From NCBI GenBank assembly GCA_035369845.1, contig DAOOVD010000016.1, forward strand, positions 1 to 46,378: a DNA stretch of 46,378 nt, read 5' to 3'. Positions within the stretch are counted from its first letter, which is position 1. Every line of letters starts with the position of its first letter. A program made the translations under genes and the position numbers. The notes under the pieces were generated by a model, which saw nothing but the letters and a program-made list of their open reading frames with translations, made no database searches and was not told where the DNA came from. This DNA comes from DAOOVD01 sp035369845. Its GTDB lineage: Bacteria; Bacillota; Desulfotomaculia; Desulfotomaculales; Pelotomaculaceae. Shown in pieces: positions 1-8,717 of the stretch.

Positions 1-108
1 TCGGTTAAGCATGGCTCTTTGGCTGCTCAAGCAGCCTCGCGCCTTCGTGGCGCACAATCATCTGCAAACCCAGGGATTTTTAAACAACTTGCCTTTACCC
101 CGCTAAAA

Positions 109-978
109 TCAAGGTATTACTTTTGTCAGCGGGTACTCTATAATGTCCTGCGCGCCGGCCTTTTTTAAAGCCGGGATAAGGTCGCGCACCTGTTTTTCCT
201 CAAGTATGGTTTCCACCGCGACCCAATCGCTGTTCACCAGTTGAGAGACCGTGGGGTGTTTCATCGCCGGAAGAACCTTGAGAACATCTTCGAGCTTCTC
301 ACCTGGCACGTTCATCTTTAAGCCCACCCTTGACCTTGCCCTGAGAGCTCCCTGAAGAAGCACCGCAATATTTTGCAGCTTTTCCCTCTTCCACGGATCT
401 TCCCATGCACTCTTGTTCGCATGAAGCTTGGTGGTTGATTCCAGTATGGTGGCAATCGGGCGCAGGTTGTTGGCTTTCAGGGAACTCCCCGTTTCTGTAA
501 TGTCGGCAATGGCATCTACCAGGTCGGGCACTTTTACTTCGGTTGCCCCGTAAGAAAATTCTATATTGGCCTTAACACCGTACGATTCAAGATACTTTTG
601 CGTTACCTTGACCAGTTCGGTTGCCACTCTTTTGCCGTTCAAGTCGTAAATGTTCATTATATTGCTGTTGTTCGCCACGGCAATAACCAGCCGTATCGGA
701 TTGGGAGTGCTTTTAGCATAAACGAGGTCGGCGACCTCGACCACATCGGCTTCATTTTCCAGAATCCAGTCCAAACCGCTTATGCCCGCATCGAGCACAC
801 CGTCGTCAACATAACGGGGTATTTCCTGTGCCCGCATCAAGACCACTTCCAGTTCAGGGTCGTTGACTGCAGGGAAGTAAGAACGGCTGCGCACCGTCAG
901 ATCAAAACCGGCCTGTTTAAAAAGATTAAAGGTAGCCTCCTGGAGGCTGCCTTTAGGTAAGCCCAAACGCAGCTTCAT
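109..978 (-). CDS. hisG: ATP phosphoribosyltransferase, long form
   Basis: This enzyme condenses ATP with PRPP to phosphoribosyl-ATP, the first step of histidine synthesis, in the cytosol. The protein begins MKLRLGLPKGSLQEAT, the HisG N-terminus, and carries the PRPP-region stretch DAIADITETGSSLKANNL near residues 160-180. The C-terminal ~75 residues form the extra regulatory domain of long-form HisG, so at 289 residues it should be histidine-feedback regulated and not need HisZ. I chose the ATG at 978 because GGAGGAGG lies just upstream; a start 21 bases earlier would place that site inside the gene. A near-consensus promoter sits directly upstream. No other his gene is seen; the 108 bases downstream hold only small dyads and no gene I can support. 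Confidence 0.95.
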   Translation of the reverse strand: MKLRLGLPKGSLQEATFNLFKQAGFDLTVRSRSYFPAVNDPELEVVLMRAQEIPRYVDDGVLDAGISGLDWILENEADVVEVADLVYAKSTPNPIRLVIAVANNSNIMNIYDLNGKRVATELVKVTQKYLESYGVKANIEFSYGATEVKVPDLVDAIADITETGSSLKANNLRPIATILESTTKLHANKSAWEDPWKREKLQNIAVLLQGALRARSRVGLKMNVPGEKLEDVLKVLPAMKHPTVSQLVNSDWVAVETILEEKQVRDLIPALKKAGAQDIIEYPLTKVIP

Positions 979-1023
979 TGTATTATCCTCCTCCGGCATG
1001 TGCTGGTAATATTACATTATCAA

Positions 1024-1052
1024 AGTATACCGCCAGGCCGGTCAGGTGTCAA
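1024..1052 (-). promoter_or_regulatory. Sigma-A-type promoter of hisG
   Basis: On the minus strand, TTGACA (1047-1052) and TATACT (1024-1029) are separated by exactly 17 bases. Initiation would fall near 1017, giving a ~40-base leader ending in the GGAGGAGG ribosome site. hisG therefore probably has its own transcript, separate from the LysM gene upstream. Confidence 0.8.
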
Positions 1053-1100
1053 TACCGGTTGCACGGCTGGACCGGGTGGAAAAATCGCAAGAAAAACTTC

Positions 1101-2261
1101 TCAGGGTATGATCAGCACCCTGCCCGGGAATATCAGGCTGATGTCTTTTATATTGTTTGCCACCGCTATTTCCGCCGCAGCAACGGCATACATGCGGGCT
1201 ATGGAGGACAACGTCTCTCCCTTCCGTACGACGTGAAACGCTCTGCCGCCGGAAGACAAAAGCCAGACCTGCACGCCGCCGTCCGCGGTTCCCAGGCCGA
1301 GCAGCCCTTCTTCGCTTACATCTATATCGTTCACTGGCCGGGCGACTCTGACAGCCCAGTCCGGGCTGCCGCCTGAAACCGGAACAGCAAATCCGAAAAT
1401 AAACCCCTCGGCCGTTCCGGCAATCAGCACGGCAAAGGCATCACCGGAAAGCCTTCCCACTGTAAGAGCCGGTACGGCTGTTCCCAGGTTGTCGGAAACC
1501 ACGGAAGTGTTGATAACGTCGTCAATCTCCACCGCCCTCAGCGAACCGTCGCTCCCCCCCCAGGCCAGTTCCTCCCCTGGACCGGGTGTCAGGTCCCCGC
1601 TTGCCAGCGACATTACTCTTGCCGGCAATTCCTGAGAAGGGCCTTCGGCAAACCCCCGCTCTGTAAAAATAAAGACTGCCAGGCCGGATCCGGCATCGCT
1701 GGAATAAGCCGTTGCAACGGCCGGTTCGAGCCGTTCACCTGTTTTAAACGCCGTTACCCTCTGCCCCGGACCGGGCAGAATTCTTATCGCGGTCAGGCTC
1801 AAACGGAAAGCGCCTGGTTCTCCGATAAGAGAATAGACATAAAAAGCCTGTTTGCCTTCCGAAACTGCGATTACTTCCTGTCTGCCGTCACCGTCCAAAT
1901 CGGCCAGGGACAGTCCCACGAAACGCGCTCCCGGTTCCGGTCCGGTTTCCAAAATCCTGACCGGCTCTCCGCCGGCAACAGCATAAGCCAGAATCCTGTC
2001 TTCCGTTCCCAGAACAATATTGTCCTTTGCGTCAGCCGGCAAACCCACGGCAAGGCTTAGGACTTCCGTGCCCACATCAGCCCCAAGGCCGGCCACATAT
2101 TGAAATTCCGTCGGCGTGAAAATAAAAAAACGCCTCCCTGCTGCGGCAATGAGATCCGGTCTCCCATTCGAAACCACCCTGCCCCATTCAACCTTTACAA
2201 GGCCTTCAAGGCCTTCATGAAACCAGATCGGTTTCACAACAGCCAAAGGCATACCTTCCAC
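1101..2261 (-). CDS. FG-GAP/VCBS-like beta-propeller protein with C-terminal LysM domain
   Basis: The function is not known. The first ~330 residues are a run of short beta-rich repeats with FG-GAP-like signatures such as DLDGDGRQEVIAVSEG, suggesting a beta-propeller. The last ~45 residues (HVVRKGETLSSIARMYAVAA onward) are a clear LysM module, which binds N-acetylglucosamine polymers in peptidoglycan, spore cortex or chitin. No signal peptide or membrane helix is visible, which is unusual for a LysM protein. A spore-coat protein made in the mother cell would fit, but that is inference. The start is uncertain: GTG at 2261 or ATG at 2252, both behind a poorly spaced GGG/GGAAGG site. It lies between asnS and hisG on the same strand. 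Confidence 0.75.
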   Translation of the reverse strand: MEGMPLAVVKPIWFHEGLEGLVKVEWGRVVSNGRPDLIAAAGRRFFIFTPTEFQYVAGLGADVGTEVLSLAVGLPADAKDNIVLGTEDRILAYAVAGGEPVRILETGPEPGARFVGLSLADLDGDGRQEVIAVSEGKQAFYVYSLIGEPGAFRLSLTAIRILPGPGQRVTAFKTGERLEPAVATAYSSDAGSGLAVFIFTERGFAEGPSQELPARVMSLASGDLTPGPGEELAWGGSDGSLRAVEIDDVINTSVVSDNLGTAVPALTVGRLSGDAFAVLIAGTAEGFIFGFAVPVSGGSPDWAVRVARPVNDIDVSEEGLLGLGTADGGVQVWLLSSGGRAFHVVRKGETLSSIARMYAVAAAEIAVANNIKDISLIFPGRVLIIP

Positions 2262-2276
2262 CCTTTTTAAAAAAAA

Positions 2277-2322
2277 TAATCAATGATCAAACACGATCAA
2301 ATACAAGAAAACCGTGTTGATC
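2277..2322 (-). terminator. Probable intrinsic terminator after asnS
   Basis: On the minus strand GATCAACACG (2313-2322) pairs with CGTGTTTGATC (2285-2295), with one bulge. A T-rich tract with eight consecutive Ts lies near 2270-2280. It is 50 bases past the asnS stop and just before the LysM gene, so it probably separates the two. The bulge and long loop keep confidence moderate. Confidence 0.45.
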
Positions 2323-2373
2323 TTGCATAAAACCCGGAACACTGCATGTGCGCGGGCTAGGTTTGTTTTTATT

Positions 2374-3666
2374 TCACGGACTCATCCGGTAAAGCGTGCG
2401 CGGAAACGGTATGGTCTCGCGTATGTGTTCTATGCCGGAAATCCAGGCCAAAAGCCTCTCCAACCCCAGGCCGAATCCTGCATGCGGAACACTGCCGTAG
2501 CGTCTTAAATCAAGATACCATTCGAATGCTTCTTCAGAAAGACCGTGTTCCTCAAGCCTCTGAACCAGGAGTGCAAGCTCGTCGATGCGCTGTCCACCGC
2601 CGATTATTTCACCGTATCCTTCAGGGGCAAGCAGATCCGCGCCGAGAACGAGTTCGGGGTTCTCGGGATCGGGTTTCATGTAAAATGCTTTTATCTTTGC
2701 AGGAAAGCGGTGAACAAAGACGGGAAGTTCAAAGCTCCGGGAAATCACTGCCTCGTCGGGCGCGCCGAAATCTTCTCCCCAGCAAAAGCATATGCCGCTT
2801 TTGTTCAATAATTCCACCGCCTCGGTATAACTTATTCTGGGAAAAGGCGGCGATACTCCGGCCAGCTTGCCCGTATCCCGCTTTAACAGTTCCAGTTCCT
2901 TTCTGTTGTTTTCCAGAACACGTTTAACAAGATAGCTTACCAATTCCTCCTGCAGCTTGATGTTTTCTTCAAAATCAAAAAAAGCAGCCTCGGCCTCGAC
3001 CATCCAGAATTCCATCAGATGACGCCTGGTTTTTGATTTTTCGGCTCTGAATGTGGGACCGAAACAATAAACCCTGCCGAGCGCCATAGCCGTTGCCTCG
3101 TTGTAAAGCTGGCCGCTCTGGGACAGGTAGGCCTTTTCCCCGTGGTAGTCAACCTCAAAAAGGTTGGTGGTCCCTTCGCAGGCGTTGGGTGTGATTATCG
3201 GGGCATCAGCCAGGACAAAATCCTTTTCGCTGAAAAAGTCCCTGCAGGCCTGTTCCAGTTCGGACCTTATCCTCAGCAGCGCCGACTGTCTCGGGGAACG
3301 TATCCAGAGGTGCCTTCTTTCGGCCAGGAAATCCACGCCGTGTTCCTTGAGACTGATCGGGTAAGGCTCCGACATATGTATCACCTCAAGGCCGGACACT
3401 TCCATTTCAAAACCGCCCGGAGCCCTCGGCTCTTTTCTTACTACGCCGCAGATTTTCAGCGAGCTTTCCTGCGTAACTTTTTCGGCAAGAGCGAAAACAT
3501 CGTCCCCCGTTTTTTTCTTCAGCACAACCCCTTGCAGCAGCCCGGTCCCGTCACGCACGATCAAAAAAATTATTTTGCCTGAGGAACGCTTGTTGTACAG
3601 CCATCCCCGCACCTGAACCACCCGGCCGGTACAATGATCCAGGTGTTTTATCAAAACAGTTTCCAT
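2374..3666 (-). CDS. asnS: Asparaginyl-tRNA synthetase
   Basis: Class IIb aminoacyl-tRNA synthetase that charges tRNA-Asn with asparagine using ATP. An N-terminal OB-fold anticodon-binding domain (GRVVQVRGWLYNKRSSGKI, ~10-95) precedes the class II catalytic core. Motif 2 appears as FRAEKSKTRRHLMEFWMVEA and motif 3 as HAGFGLGLERLLAWISGI near the C-terminus. At 430 residues it has the usual AsnS length; the core stretch TPNACEGTTNLFEVDYHG resembles AsnS more than AspS. I chose the ATG at 3666 because GGGGTGG lies five bases upstream. A start at 3696 is possible but lacks such a site. No T-box motif was found in the upstream 200 bases. Confidence 0.95.
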   Translation of the reverse strand: METVLIKHLDHCTGRVVQVRGWLYNKRSSGKIIFLIVRDGTGLLQGVVLKKKTGDDVFALAEKVTQESSLKICGVVRKEPRAPGGFEMEVSGLEVIHMSEPYPISLKEHGVDFLAERRHLWIRSPRQSALLRIRSELEQACRDFFSEKDFVLADAPIITPNACEGTTNLFEVDYHGEKAYLSQSGQLYNEATAMALGRVYCFGPTFRAEKSKTRRHLMEFWMVEAEAAFFDFEENIKLQEELVSYLVKRVLENNRKELELLKRDTGKLAGVSPPFPRISYTEAVELLNKSGICFCWGEDFGAPDEAVISRSFELPVFVHRFPAKIKAFYMKPDPENPELVLGADLLAPEGYGEIIGGGQRIDELALLVQRLEEHGLSEEAFEWYLDLRRYGSVPHAGFGLGLERLLAWISGIEHIRETIPFPRTLYRMSP

Positions 3667-3820
3667 ATGAACCACCCCGTGCTTTTTTTCATTCATGTTT
3701 AAAATAAAGAATTTGCGCTTCAGAGTTACTCTTATTTTACTACTTGTTCGTTTAAAAAAATAATTTTTTCAGGCATGAAAAATTTATTTACTATTTAAAG
3801 ATATCTTGCGCCGGTAAAAT

Positions 3821-3850
3821 AAAAAAGGCCCCTGAAAAAAACAAGAGCCT
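3821..3850 (-). terminator. Intrinsic terminator of the AbrB-like gene
   Basis: On the minus strand AGGCTCTTG pairs with CAGGGGCCT over nine base pairs (two G-T wobbles), with a seven-T loop, followed by TTTTTT. It lies 16 bases after the stop of the short AbrB-type gene, which supports that gene being transcribed on this strand. Confidence 0.75.
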
Positions 3851-3865
3851 CCAGCCCCCCTCAAA

Positions 3866-4045
3866 TTATACAGCTTTATAAATTGGGGATGCATCGTCTT
3901 CAGAGCTTTTCTCCATTTTCCTAAAAATGATTTGATCGTTTTCAATCTCTATGATGAGGAAGCTCCCGGCTTTAATGCCGAGCAGTTTCAAAATGGATCG
4001 CGGAATCGTCACCTGTCCCAACGGAGTAAGACATGACAGCGCCAA
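3866..4045 (-). CDS. Short AbrB/SpoVT-type DNA-binding protein
   Basis: This 59-residue protein has the swapped-hairpin AbrB fold signature: LGQVTIPRSILKLLGIKAGS followed by a second beta segment, FLIIEIENDQIIFRKM. Family members bind AT-rich promoters as transition-state regulators, or act as antitoxins; no toxin gene is adjacent. The start is uncertain. TTG at 4045 has GGGAGG upstream, while an ATG further up (near 4105) is in another frame and stops after 17 codons. This could mean that the N-terminus was once longer and a frameshift occurred, because AbrB proteins usually have a few more residues before the LGQV motif. The terminator immediately downstream argues for an expressed unit. 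Confidence 0.6.
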   Translation of the reverse strand: MALSCLTPLGQVTIPRSILKLLGIKAGSFLIIEIENDQIIFRKMEKSSEDDASPIYKAV

Positions 4046-4217
4046 ATCGGTTACCCTCCCGTCATCACTTTTATTGCCGCGGCGTTTTTATTATAAGACA
4101 CCATATTTTTTTTATCCAGGGTGTATATTTGAAAGGTTTTGTCGCAGTTTGGCGACTGAAATAAAATCAAGTACGAAGCAATTTACAGCAAAGGAGCAAT
4201 TCTTACCTGACAGTTTA

Positions 4218-4270
4218 TTCAAAAGTAACCGGCTGTAAAAAATCAGCAGGCAGTTACTTGAATTTTTTTT
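4218..4270 (+). terminator. Terminator-like hairpin in the aminotransferase leader
   Basis: TTCAAAAGTAACCGGCTG (4218-4235) can pair with CAGGCAGTTACTTGAA (from 4247), with small bulges, and is followed by eight Ts (4263-4270). It is an intrinsic-terminator shape 53 bases before the aminotransferase start, so it either ends a short upstream transcript or is an attenuator. Confidence 0.5.
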
Positions 4271-4322
4271 GGGATGGTGTAAGATACCTACAATAAAACT
4301 TTTATTACAGGGAGTGAATCTT

Positions 4323-5513
4323 TTGACAATATCGAAGAAAATCGAATCGTTTCTCTCCGGCGCTTCATGGATACGCAAAATGTTCGAAGAAGGTGAAAAG
4401 CTGAGAAGGATTTACGGTAATGAAAAAGTATACGATTTCACCCTCGGCAATCCTGAAGTCGAGCCTCCGAAAGCTTTCAAAGACGAATTAAAAAAACTTG
4501 CTCTCGGCCCGGTTCCAGGTATGCACCGGTACATGAGCAACGCAGGCTACCAGGAAACCCGCCGTGCTGTTGCCGGTGTTATCGCCGGGCAAAGCGGCCT
4601 TCCCGTCAACGAGAACCACATTGTCATGACCTGCGGTGCCGGGGGCGCCCTGAATGTGGTACTGAAATCGTTACTGGACCAGGGTGACGAAGTAATTGTT
4701 CTGTCTCCCTACTTCGTTGAATACAAGTTTTATATCGACAACCACGGGGGAACCTGCAAGGATGTCCCGACCACTCCCGAATTCAAGCTTGATGTAAAAT
4801 CAATCGGCAAATCCCTGACACCTCGGACGAAGGCAATCATCATCAATTCCCCCAACAACCCCACAGGAGTCGTCTATGATGCCGCATCCCTTGACAGCCT
4901 GGGAGAACTTCTTTCCGCCCACGAAAAAGCAACCGGGAATATCGTATATCTAATTTCCGACGAACCCTATGCCAAGATCGTGTACGACGGTATCACCGTT
5001 CCCAATGTCTTCAAACATGTCAAAAACAGTATCATCGTCACCTCCCACAGCAAAGACCTGGCTATACCCGGCGAGCGCATAGGGTATATCGCCGTCTCGC
5101 CAAACATCAAAAATAACAGTCTTCTGACGGAAGCACTGATTTTCTGCAACCGGACCCTGGGGTTTGTAAACGCTCCCGCGCTCATGCAGCGTATCGTCGC
5201 GTCGTTGCAGCAGGTAACCGTGGACATCGGTGAATACGAAGAAAAAAGAAATATTCTCTATGAGCACCTTACGGGCCTGGGCTTCCAAATGGTCAAACCG
5301 CAAGGAGCGTTCTACCTTTTTCCCAAATCGCCGATTCCTGACGACGTCGAGTTCGTAATGACCGCTCAGAAGCACAACATCCTGCTGGTGCCCGGCAGCG
5401 GCTTCGGCACTCCCGGATACTTCCGCTTGTCTTATTGCATAGATAAAAAAATAATCTTAAATTCACTCCCTGCGTTCAGGTCCCTTGCTGAAGAAGTGGG
5501 CCTCGTTTCCTGA
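4323..5513 (+). CDS. PLP-dependent class I/II aminotransferase
   Basis: Fold-type I aminotransferase of the aspartate-aminotransferase group, transferring amino groups between an amino acid and a 2-oxo acid in the cytosol. Visible landmarks are the cofactor-anchoring MTCGAGGALNVVLKSLL, the INSPNNPTGVVYD loop, SDEPYAKIVYDG (PLP-binding Asp and Tyr), the Schiff-base lysine in TSHSKDLAIPGERIGYIA, and the substrate arginine near FRLSYC. From TTG 4323 it has 396 residues, the usual size. That start is chosen because CAGGGAGTGA lies upstream; the earlier in-frame ATG (4269) overlaps the leader hairpin. The gene is monocistronic with a clear terminator. The substrate cannot be read from sequence. 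Confidence 0.88.
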   Translation: MTISKKIESFLSGASWIRKMFEEGEKLRRIYGNEKVYDFTLGNPEVEPPKAFKDELKKLALGPVPGMHRYMSNAGYQETRRAVAGVIAGQSGLPVNENHIVMTCGAGGALNVVLKSLLDQGDEVIVLSPYFVEYKFYIDNHGGTCKDVPTTPEFKLDVKSIGKSLTPRTKAIIINSPNNPTGVVYDAASLDSLGELLSAHEKATGNIVYLISDEPYAKIVYDGITVPNVFKHVKNSIIVTSHSKDLAIPGERIGYIAVSPNIKNNSLLTEALIFCNRTLGFVNAPALMQRIVASLQQVTVDIGEYEEKRNILYEHLTGLGFQMVKPQGAFYLFPKSPIPDDVEFVMTAQKHNILLVPGSGFGTPGYFRLSYCIDKKIILNSLPAFRSLAEEVGLVS

Positions 5514-5530
5514 CACGAAGATCTTTTTAA

Positions 5531-5560
5531 CCCCGTATAACGATAAACGGGGTTTTTTTT
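5531..5560 (+). terminator. Intrinsic terminator of the aminotransferase gene
   Basis: CCCCGT (5531-5536) and ACGGGG (5547-5552) form a hairpin with a 10-base loop, followed by eight Ts. It lies 18 bases past the stop codon. Confidence 0.85.
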
Positions 5561-5605
5561 CGGGCAAAAGAACTTAAAAATTTTTAATACGACATAACAT
5601 GACAT

Positions 5606-5615
5606 TTTGTCTAAA
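5606..5615 (+). promoter_or_regulatory. Possible Spo0A box upstream of the PAS kinase
   Basis: TTTGTCTAAA differs at one position from the Spo0A-box consensus TTTGTCRAAA. It lies about 57 bases before the kinase start in an AT-rich leader. A single short match proves nothing alone, but its place upstream of a sporulation-type sensor kinase makes phosphorelay feedback conceivable. Confidence 0.25.
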
Positions 5616-5671
5616 GGATTTTCCGTTTTTATAAAGTATACAAACATAAAACAGGAGGGGGGTGTTAAGTA

Positions 5672-8032
5672 TTGTCTCCATTAAATGACAAATTAATGCT
5701 TTTAACGCTCCTCCTGCTTCTTGTCACACTCTACATAGCGATTCAGCACAACTTTCAAAGCAATGTGGTTGTACAGACGGCTGCATTTATAATTCTATGC
5801 CTGAGTTTTGCATTCTGCCTTTACCATGTAAATAAAAAAGTGCGCCGGAGGGGGAATGCGGGCAGTCTTGAAGAAAAGGTGACATTTCCGGTCGATTTTT
5901 TTAATATACTGCCCGCCGGTGTTTTTATTCTGGATAATACCGGGGCGGTTGCTTATGCCAATGAGTATTTTTATAAAATTACCGGTTTCAACAGCAATAT
6001 TATCGGAGAGAGCTTCGAGAATCTCGTCGAAAAGGTCTTCCTTGAGCCGGGGCATAAAAATTACCCGCTTAGTAAAATCATCGAAGAACGTCCATATATT
6101 CGGGGAAAAAATATTGTACTGAAAAGCAATGACGGCATACTTGTTTCAGCTTGTTTGAACCTGATGCCACTCGGTTATTCCGGCGGAACAGAAGTAATGG
6201 GCATCGTCAGCGAAATTACCAGCCAGACCGAGCTTCTGGAACTTAAGCAAAAATTCAGCTTTTTCCTGGGAAATACAGGTTCATCAGTTATAGCCGTAGA
6301 CAGGAATTTCCGGATTACACTTTTCAACAACGCCGCCGAGGAATTATTCAGTATAAAGAAGGAAGCGGTTTTGGGCAGGCATGTAGCTGAAGTTTTCAAC
6401 GATTATGAAATTGAAAATCACCCCGTTATCAAAACGCTGGTTACTGGTGAGGAAATCCGCAACCAGGAGGTTCCCATTTTTTTAAACGGACAGTTGAGAA
6501 CTCTTCTCTTTGACACCGGCCTGATAAAAAACGATGCGGGAGAGGTTACGGGGGCCGTGGGAGTGTGTACCGATGTTTCGGAAAAAAAGAGGATCGAAGA
6601 GGATCTAAAAAATACCATCATAGCCTATTCCAAGGAGAAAAGCTATATGAGAAACGTTTTAAACAACCTTCCGGAAGCAATAATTTCTTATGATAAAGAT
6701 TTGCATCCCATTTATATGAACAGCATGGCCGAAACGCTTATAGGCATTAATTACGGGTGGCTGAATTACCGGGTAGCCGGCAGCGGAGTAAAAAACGGAG
6801 ACTTATTCCGTTACCTGGCGGAGGACGTCTTCAAAAGCAGAAAACCGATATTTGGCGTACAGAGGATGCTGACCACCAGCGAAGGCAAAACCATGCCTTT
6901 TTCAATCGACGTCCATCCGTTGTACAACGAGATCAAACAGAATAACGGAGTGATGGTAATTGCCAGAGACATTACTGAAAAAAGAGCACATGAAAAGCTG
7001 ATGTACCTTTCGAGCTGCATTCTCGACTCGCTCAGTTCCGCTGTCGTATCTATCGACTCGGACTATAATATTATTGTCTTCAACCCCCCGGCTGAAAGGC
7101 TGTTCAGATATACGGCGGATAAGGTAATAGGCAAAAACATCAACGACATACCTCCCTTTTTGGAAGGCGAGAGGTTCCTCCAAACAACACTGGAAAGCTG
7201 CTGGGGCATTCAATTTCTGGAAACTTCTTTTAGGGTGAATGGTGAGGATATAATTCTTTTAGTCAATACCAACGTGATCAGGGACAGAGAGGATAATGTC
7301 ATTGGGGCGGTTGCCGTATTTCAGGACATTACCGAACTCAGGCGGACGCAAAATGCAGTCCGTGAGAAAGAAAGACTCGCCATAATCGGACAGATGGCTG
7401 CCGGGATGGCTCATGAGATTAAAAATCCCCTTACCGCGGTAAGAGGGTTTGCCCAGTTGTTGGGCGAAAAGTGCCCCGAAAACTCCACCCTGGTCAACTA
7501 CGTAAAAATTATTATGAACGAGATCGACCAAGCCAGCAGCGTCATTACAAGTTTCCTGCAGTTGGCCAGGCCGAAGCAGCCTGTACTAATACGGCAGTCT
7601 GCGAATTCCCTCGTTGACGAAATCCTGTTAATTGTGGGGCCCCAGGCATTCCTGAAAAAAATCAAGGTTGAGTGCGAAAAAGAAGAAAACCTGCCACAAT
7701 GCAAGCTAGACGGGGATCAAATCAAACAGGTCATGTTAAACATGTGCCAGAACGCGATAGAAGCGATGCCGGAAACAGGCGGCGTCTTAAAAATTACAAC
7801 GGGTATTTTACCCGCAAATAATGAAATATATATTGAAATATCGGATACGGGCTGCGGCATACCCCGCGAAAAAATTGAAAAAATCGGCGTGCCTTTTTAT
7901 ACGACTAAAGCCGACGGAACGGGATTGGGTCTTAGCATCTCTTACGCCATTGTCGGGGCTCACAACGGACGTGTTGAAGTGGAAAGCGAAGAGGGAAAGG
8001 GAACTACTTTCAGGATCCTCCTCCCGTTTTAA
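5672..8032 (+). CDS. Membrane-anchored sensor histidine kinase with four PAS domains
   Basis: The 786-residue protein starts with two membrane helices (~8-28 and ~33-52). Four PAS modules follow, at roughly 75-185, 200-310, 330-440 and 450-560, each opening with an ILP/LDN- or DxNxxI-type strand. The kinase core has the H-box MAAGMAHEIKNPLTAVRGF (phospho-acceptor His near 581), the N-box MLNMCQNAIEAM (Asn ~694), DTGCGIP (~725) and GTGLGLSI. The layout resembles the sporulation kinases of Bacillus and clostridia, but its target is not shown and no response regulator is adjacent. The start is TTG at 5672, with GGAGGGGGG 11 bases upstream. Regulation by Spo0A is possible from the box upstream. 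Confidence 0.92.
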   Translation: MSPLNDKLMLLTLLLLLVTLYIAIQHNFQSNVVVQTAAFIILCLSFAFCLYHVNKKVRRRGNAGSLEEKVTFPVDFFNILPAGVFILDNTGAVAYANEYFYKITGFNSNIIGESFENLVEKVFLEPGHKNYPLSKIIEERPYIRGKNIVLKSNDGILVSACLNLMPLGYSGGTEVMGIVSEITSQTELLELKQKFSFFLGNTGSSVIAVDRNFRITLFNNAAEELFSIKKEAVLGRHVAEVFNDYEIENHPVIKTLVTGEEIRNQEVPIFLNGQLRTLLFDTGLIKNDAGEVTGAVGVCTDVSEKKRIEEDLKNTIIAYSKEKSYMRNVLNNLPEAIISYDKDLHPIYMNSMAETLIGINYGWLNYRVAGSGVKNGDLFRYLAEDVFKSRKPIFGVQRMLTTSEGKTMPFSIDVHPLYNEIKQNNGVMVIARDITEKRAHEKLMYLSSCILDSLSSAVVSIDSDYNIIVFNPPAERLFRYTADKVIGKNINDIPPFLEGERFLQTTLESCWGIQFLETSFRVNGEDIILLVNTNVIRDREDNVIGAVAVFQDITELRRTQNAVREKERLAIIGQMAAGMAHEIKNPLTAVRGFAQLLGEKCPENSTLVNYVKIIMNEIDQASSVITSFLQLARPKQPVLIRQSANSLVDEILLIVGPQAFLKKIKVECEKEENLPQCKLDGDQIKQVMLNMCQNAIEAMPETGGVLKITTGILPANNEIYIEISDTGCGIPREKIEKIGVPFYTTKADGTGLGLSISYAIVGAHNGRVEVESEEGKGTTFRILLPF

Positions 8033-8066
8033 TCCGCCTGTTTTCCGGAAAACACCCTTAAATTGG

Positions 8067-8546
8067 TTAAAACACGGTAATAAAAAACCAAATGATCATC
8101 AGGATCTCAATTGAAAGTTTCAATACTGTTCCGCCCAAAAAACCGATCAATGTGCCGATGCCGACCCGGAAGGCTTTCTCCGGGGTGCTTTTTTGGTATA
8201 ATTCGCCGGCTACGGATCCTATAAAAGGGCCGAAGATCAGGCCGAACGGCCCCAGCACCAGCACTCCGATCAAACCGCCAATAACGCTTCCCCAAACTGC
8301 GGCAGCAGACCCGCCGTACTTTTTAACCCCCCAGATCCCTGCCAGGTAGTCAATTAAAAAAATTAAACCTACAGCCAGGCCTTGTCCAATAAAGAACATC
8401 CACGAGAGGTTGTTGAACTTCGTAAAAATGCCGTAAACGAACATCCCGAGCCAGATTAAAGGCGCCCCGGGAAGAGCCGGCAAAACCGTACCGAGAACAC
8501 CTGCGGTGAAGAGAATCACGGCAAAAACCAGCCCTGCAATCGACAT
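8067..8546 (-). CDS. DUF456 family membrane protein
   Basis: This 159-residue protein is almost wholly hydrophobic with glycine-rich helices: GTVLPALPGAPLIWLGMFVY near residues 20-40, then a GG-rich segment (SVIGGLIGVLVLGPFGLIFG) and a final helix. These are the hallmarks of DUF456, whose function is unknown. Four to five membrane spans are likely. AGGGGGG seven bases before the ATG fixes the start. It converges on the PAS kinase gene with only 34 bases between them and no obvious terminator. Confidence 0.85.
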   Translation of the reverse strand: MSIAGLVFAVILFTAGVLGTVLPALPGAPLIWLGMFVYGIFTKFNNLSWMFFIGQGLAVGLIFLIDYLAGIWGVKKYGGSAAAVWGSVIGGLIGVLVLGPFGLIFGPFIGSVAGELYQKSTPEKAFRVGIGTLIGFLGGTVLKLSIEILMIIWFFITVF

Positions 8547-8717
8547 ATAATCCCCCCTCGATGTTTTTTTATATTATACGCCAAAAAACCATTAATTTTT
8601 CTTTTCCTAATTGTAAGCTATCTTATAAAATCCGGGAATAATCTACCACTCCCCCGGCGGTTTTTTTTCACCACAGGGTTAATAATAAAAAAGCACAACA
8701 ACCTGCGGGAGGCCGTC

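Noticed and set aside
3667..3865. T-box leader for asnS
   Set aside because: No AGGGTGGnACCGCG antiterminator sequence on the minus strand; the hairpin there is the terminator of the AbrB-type gene.
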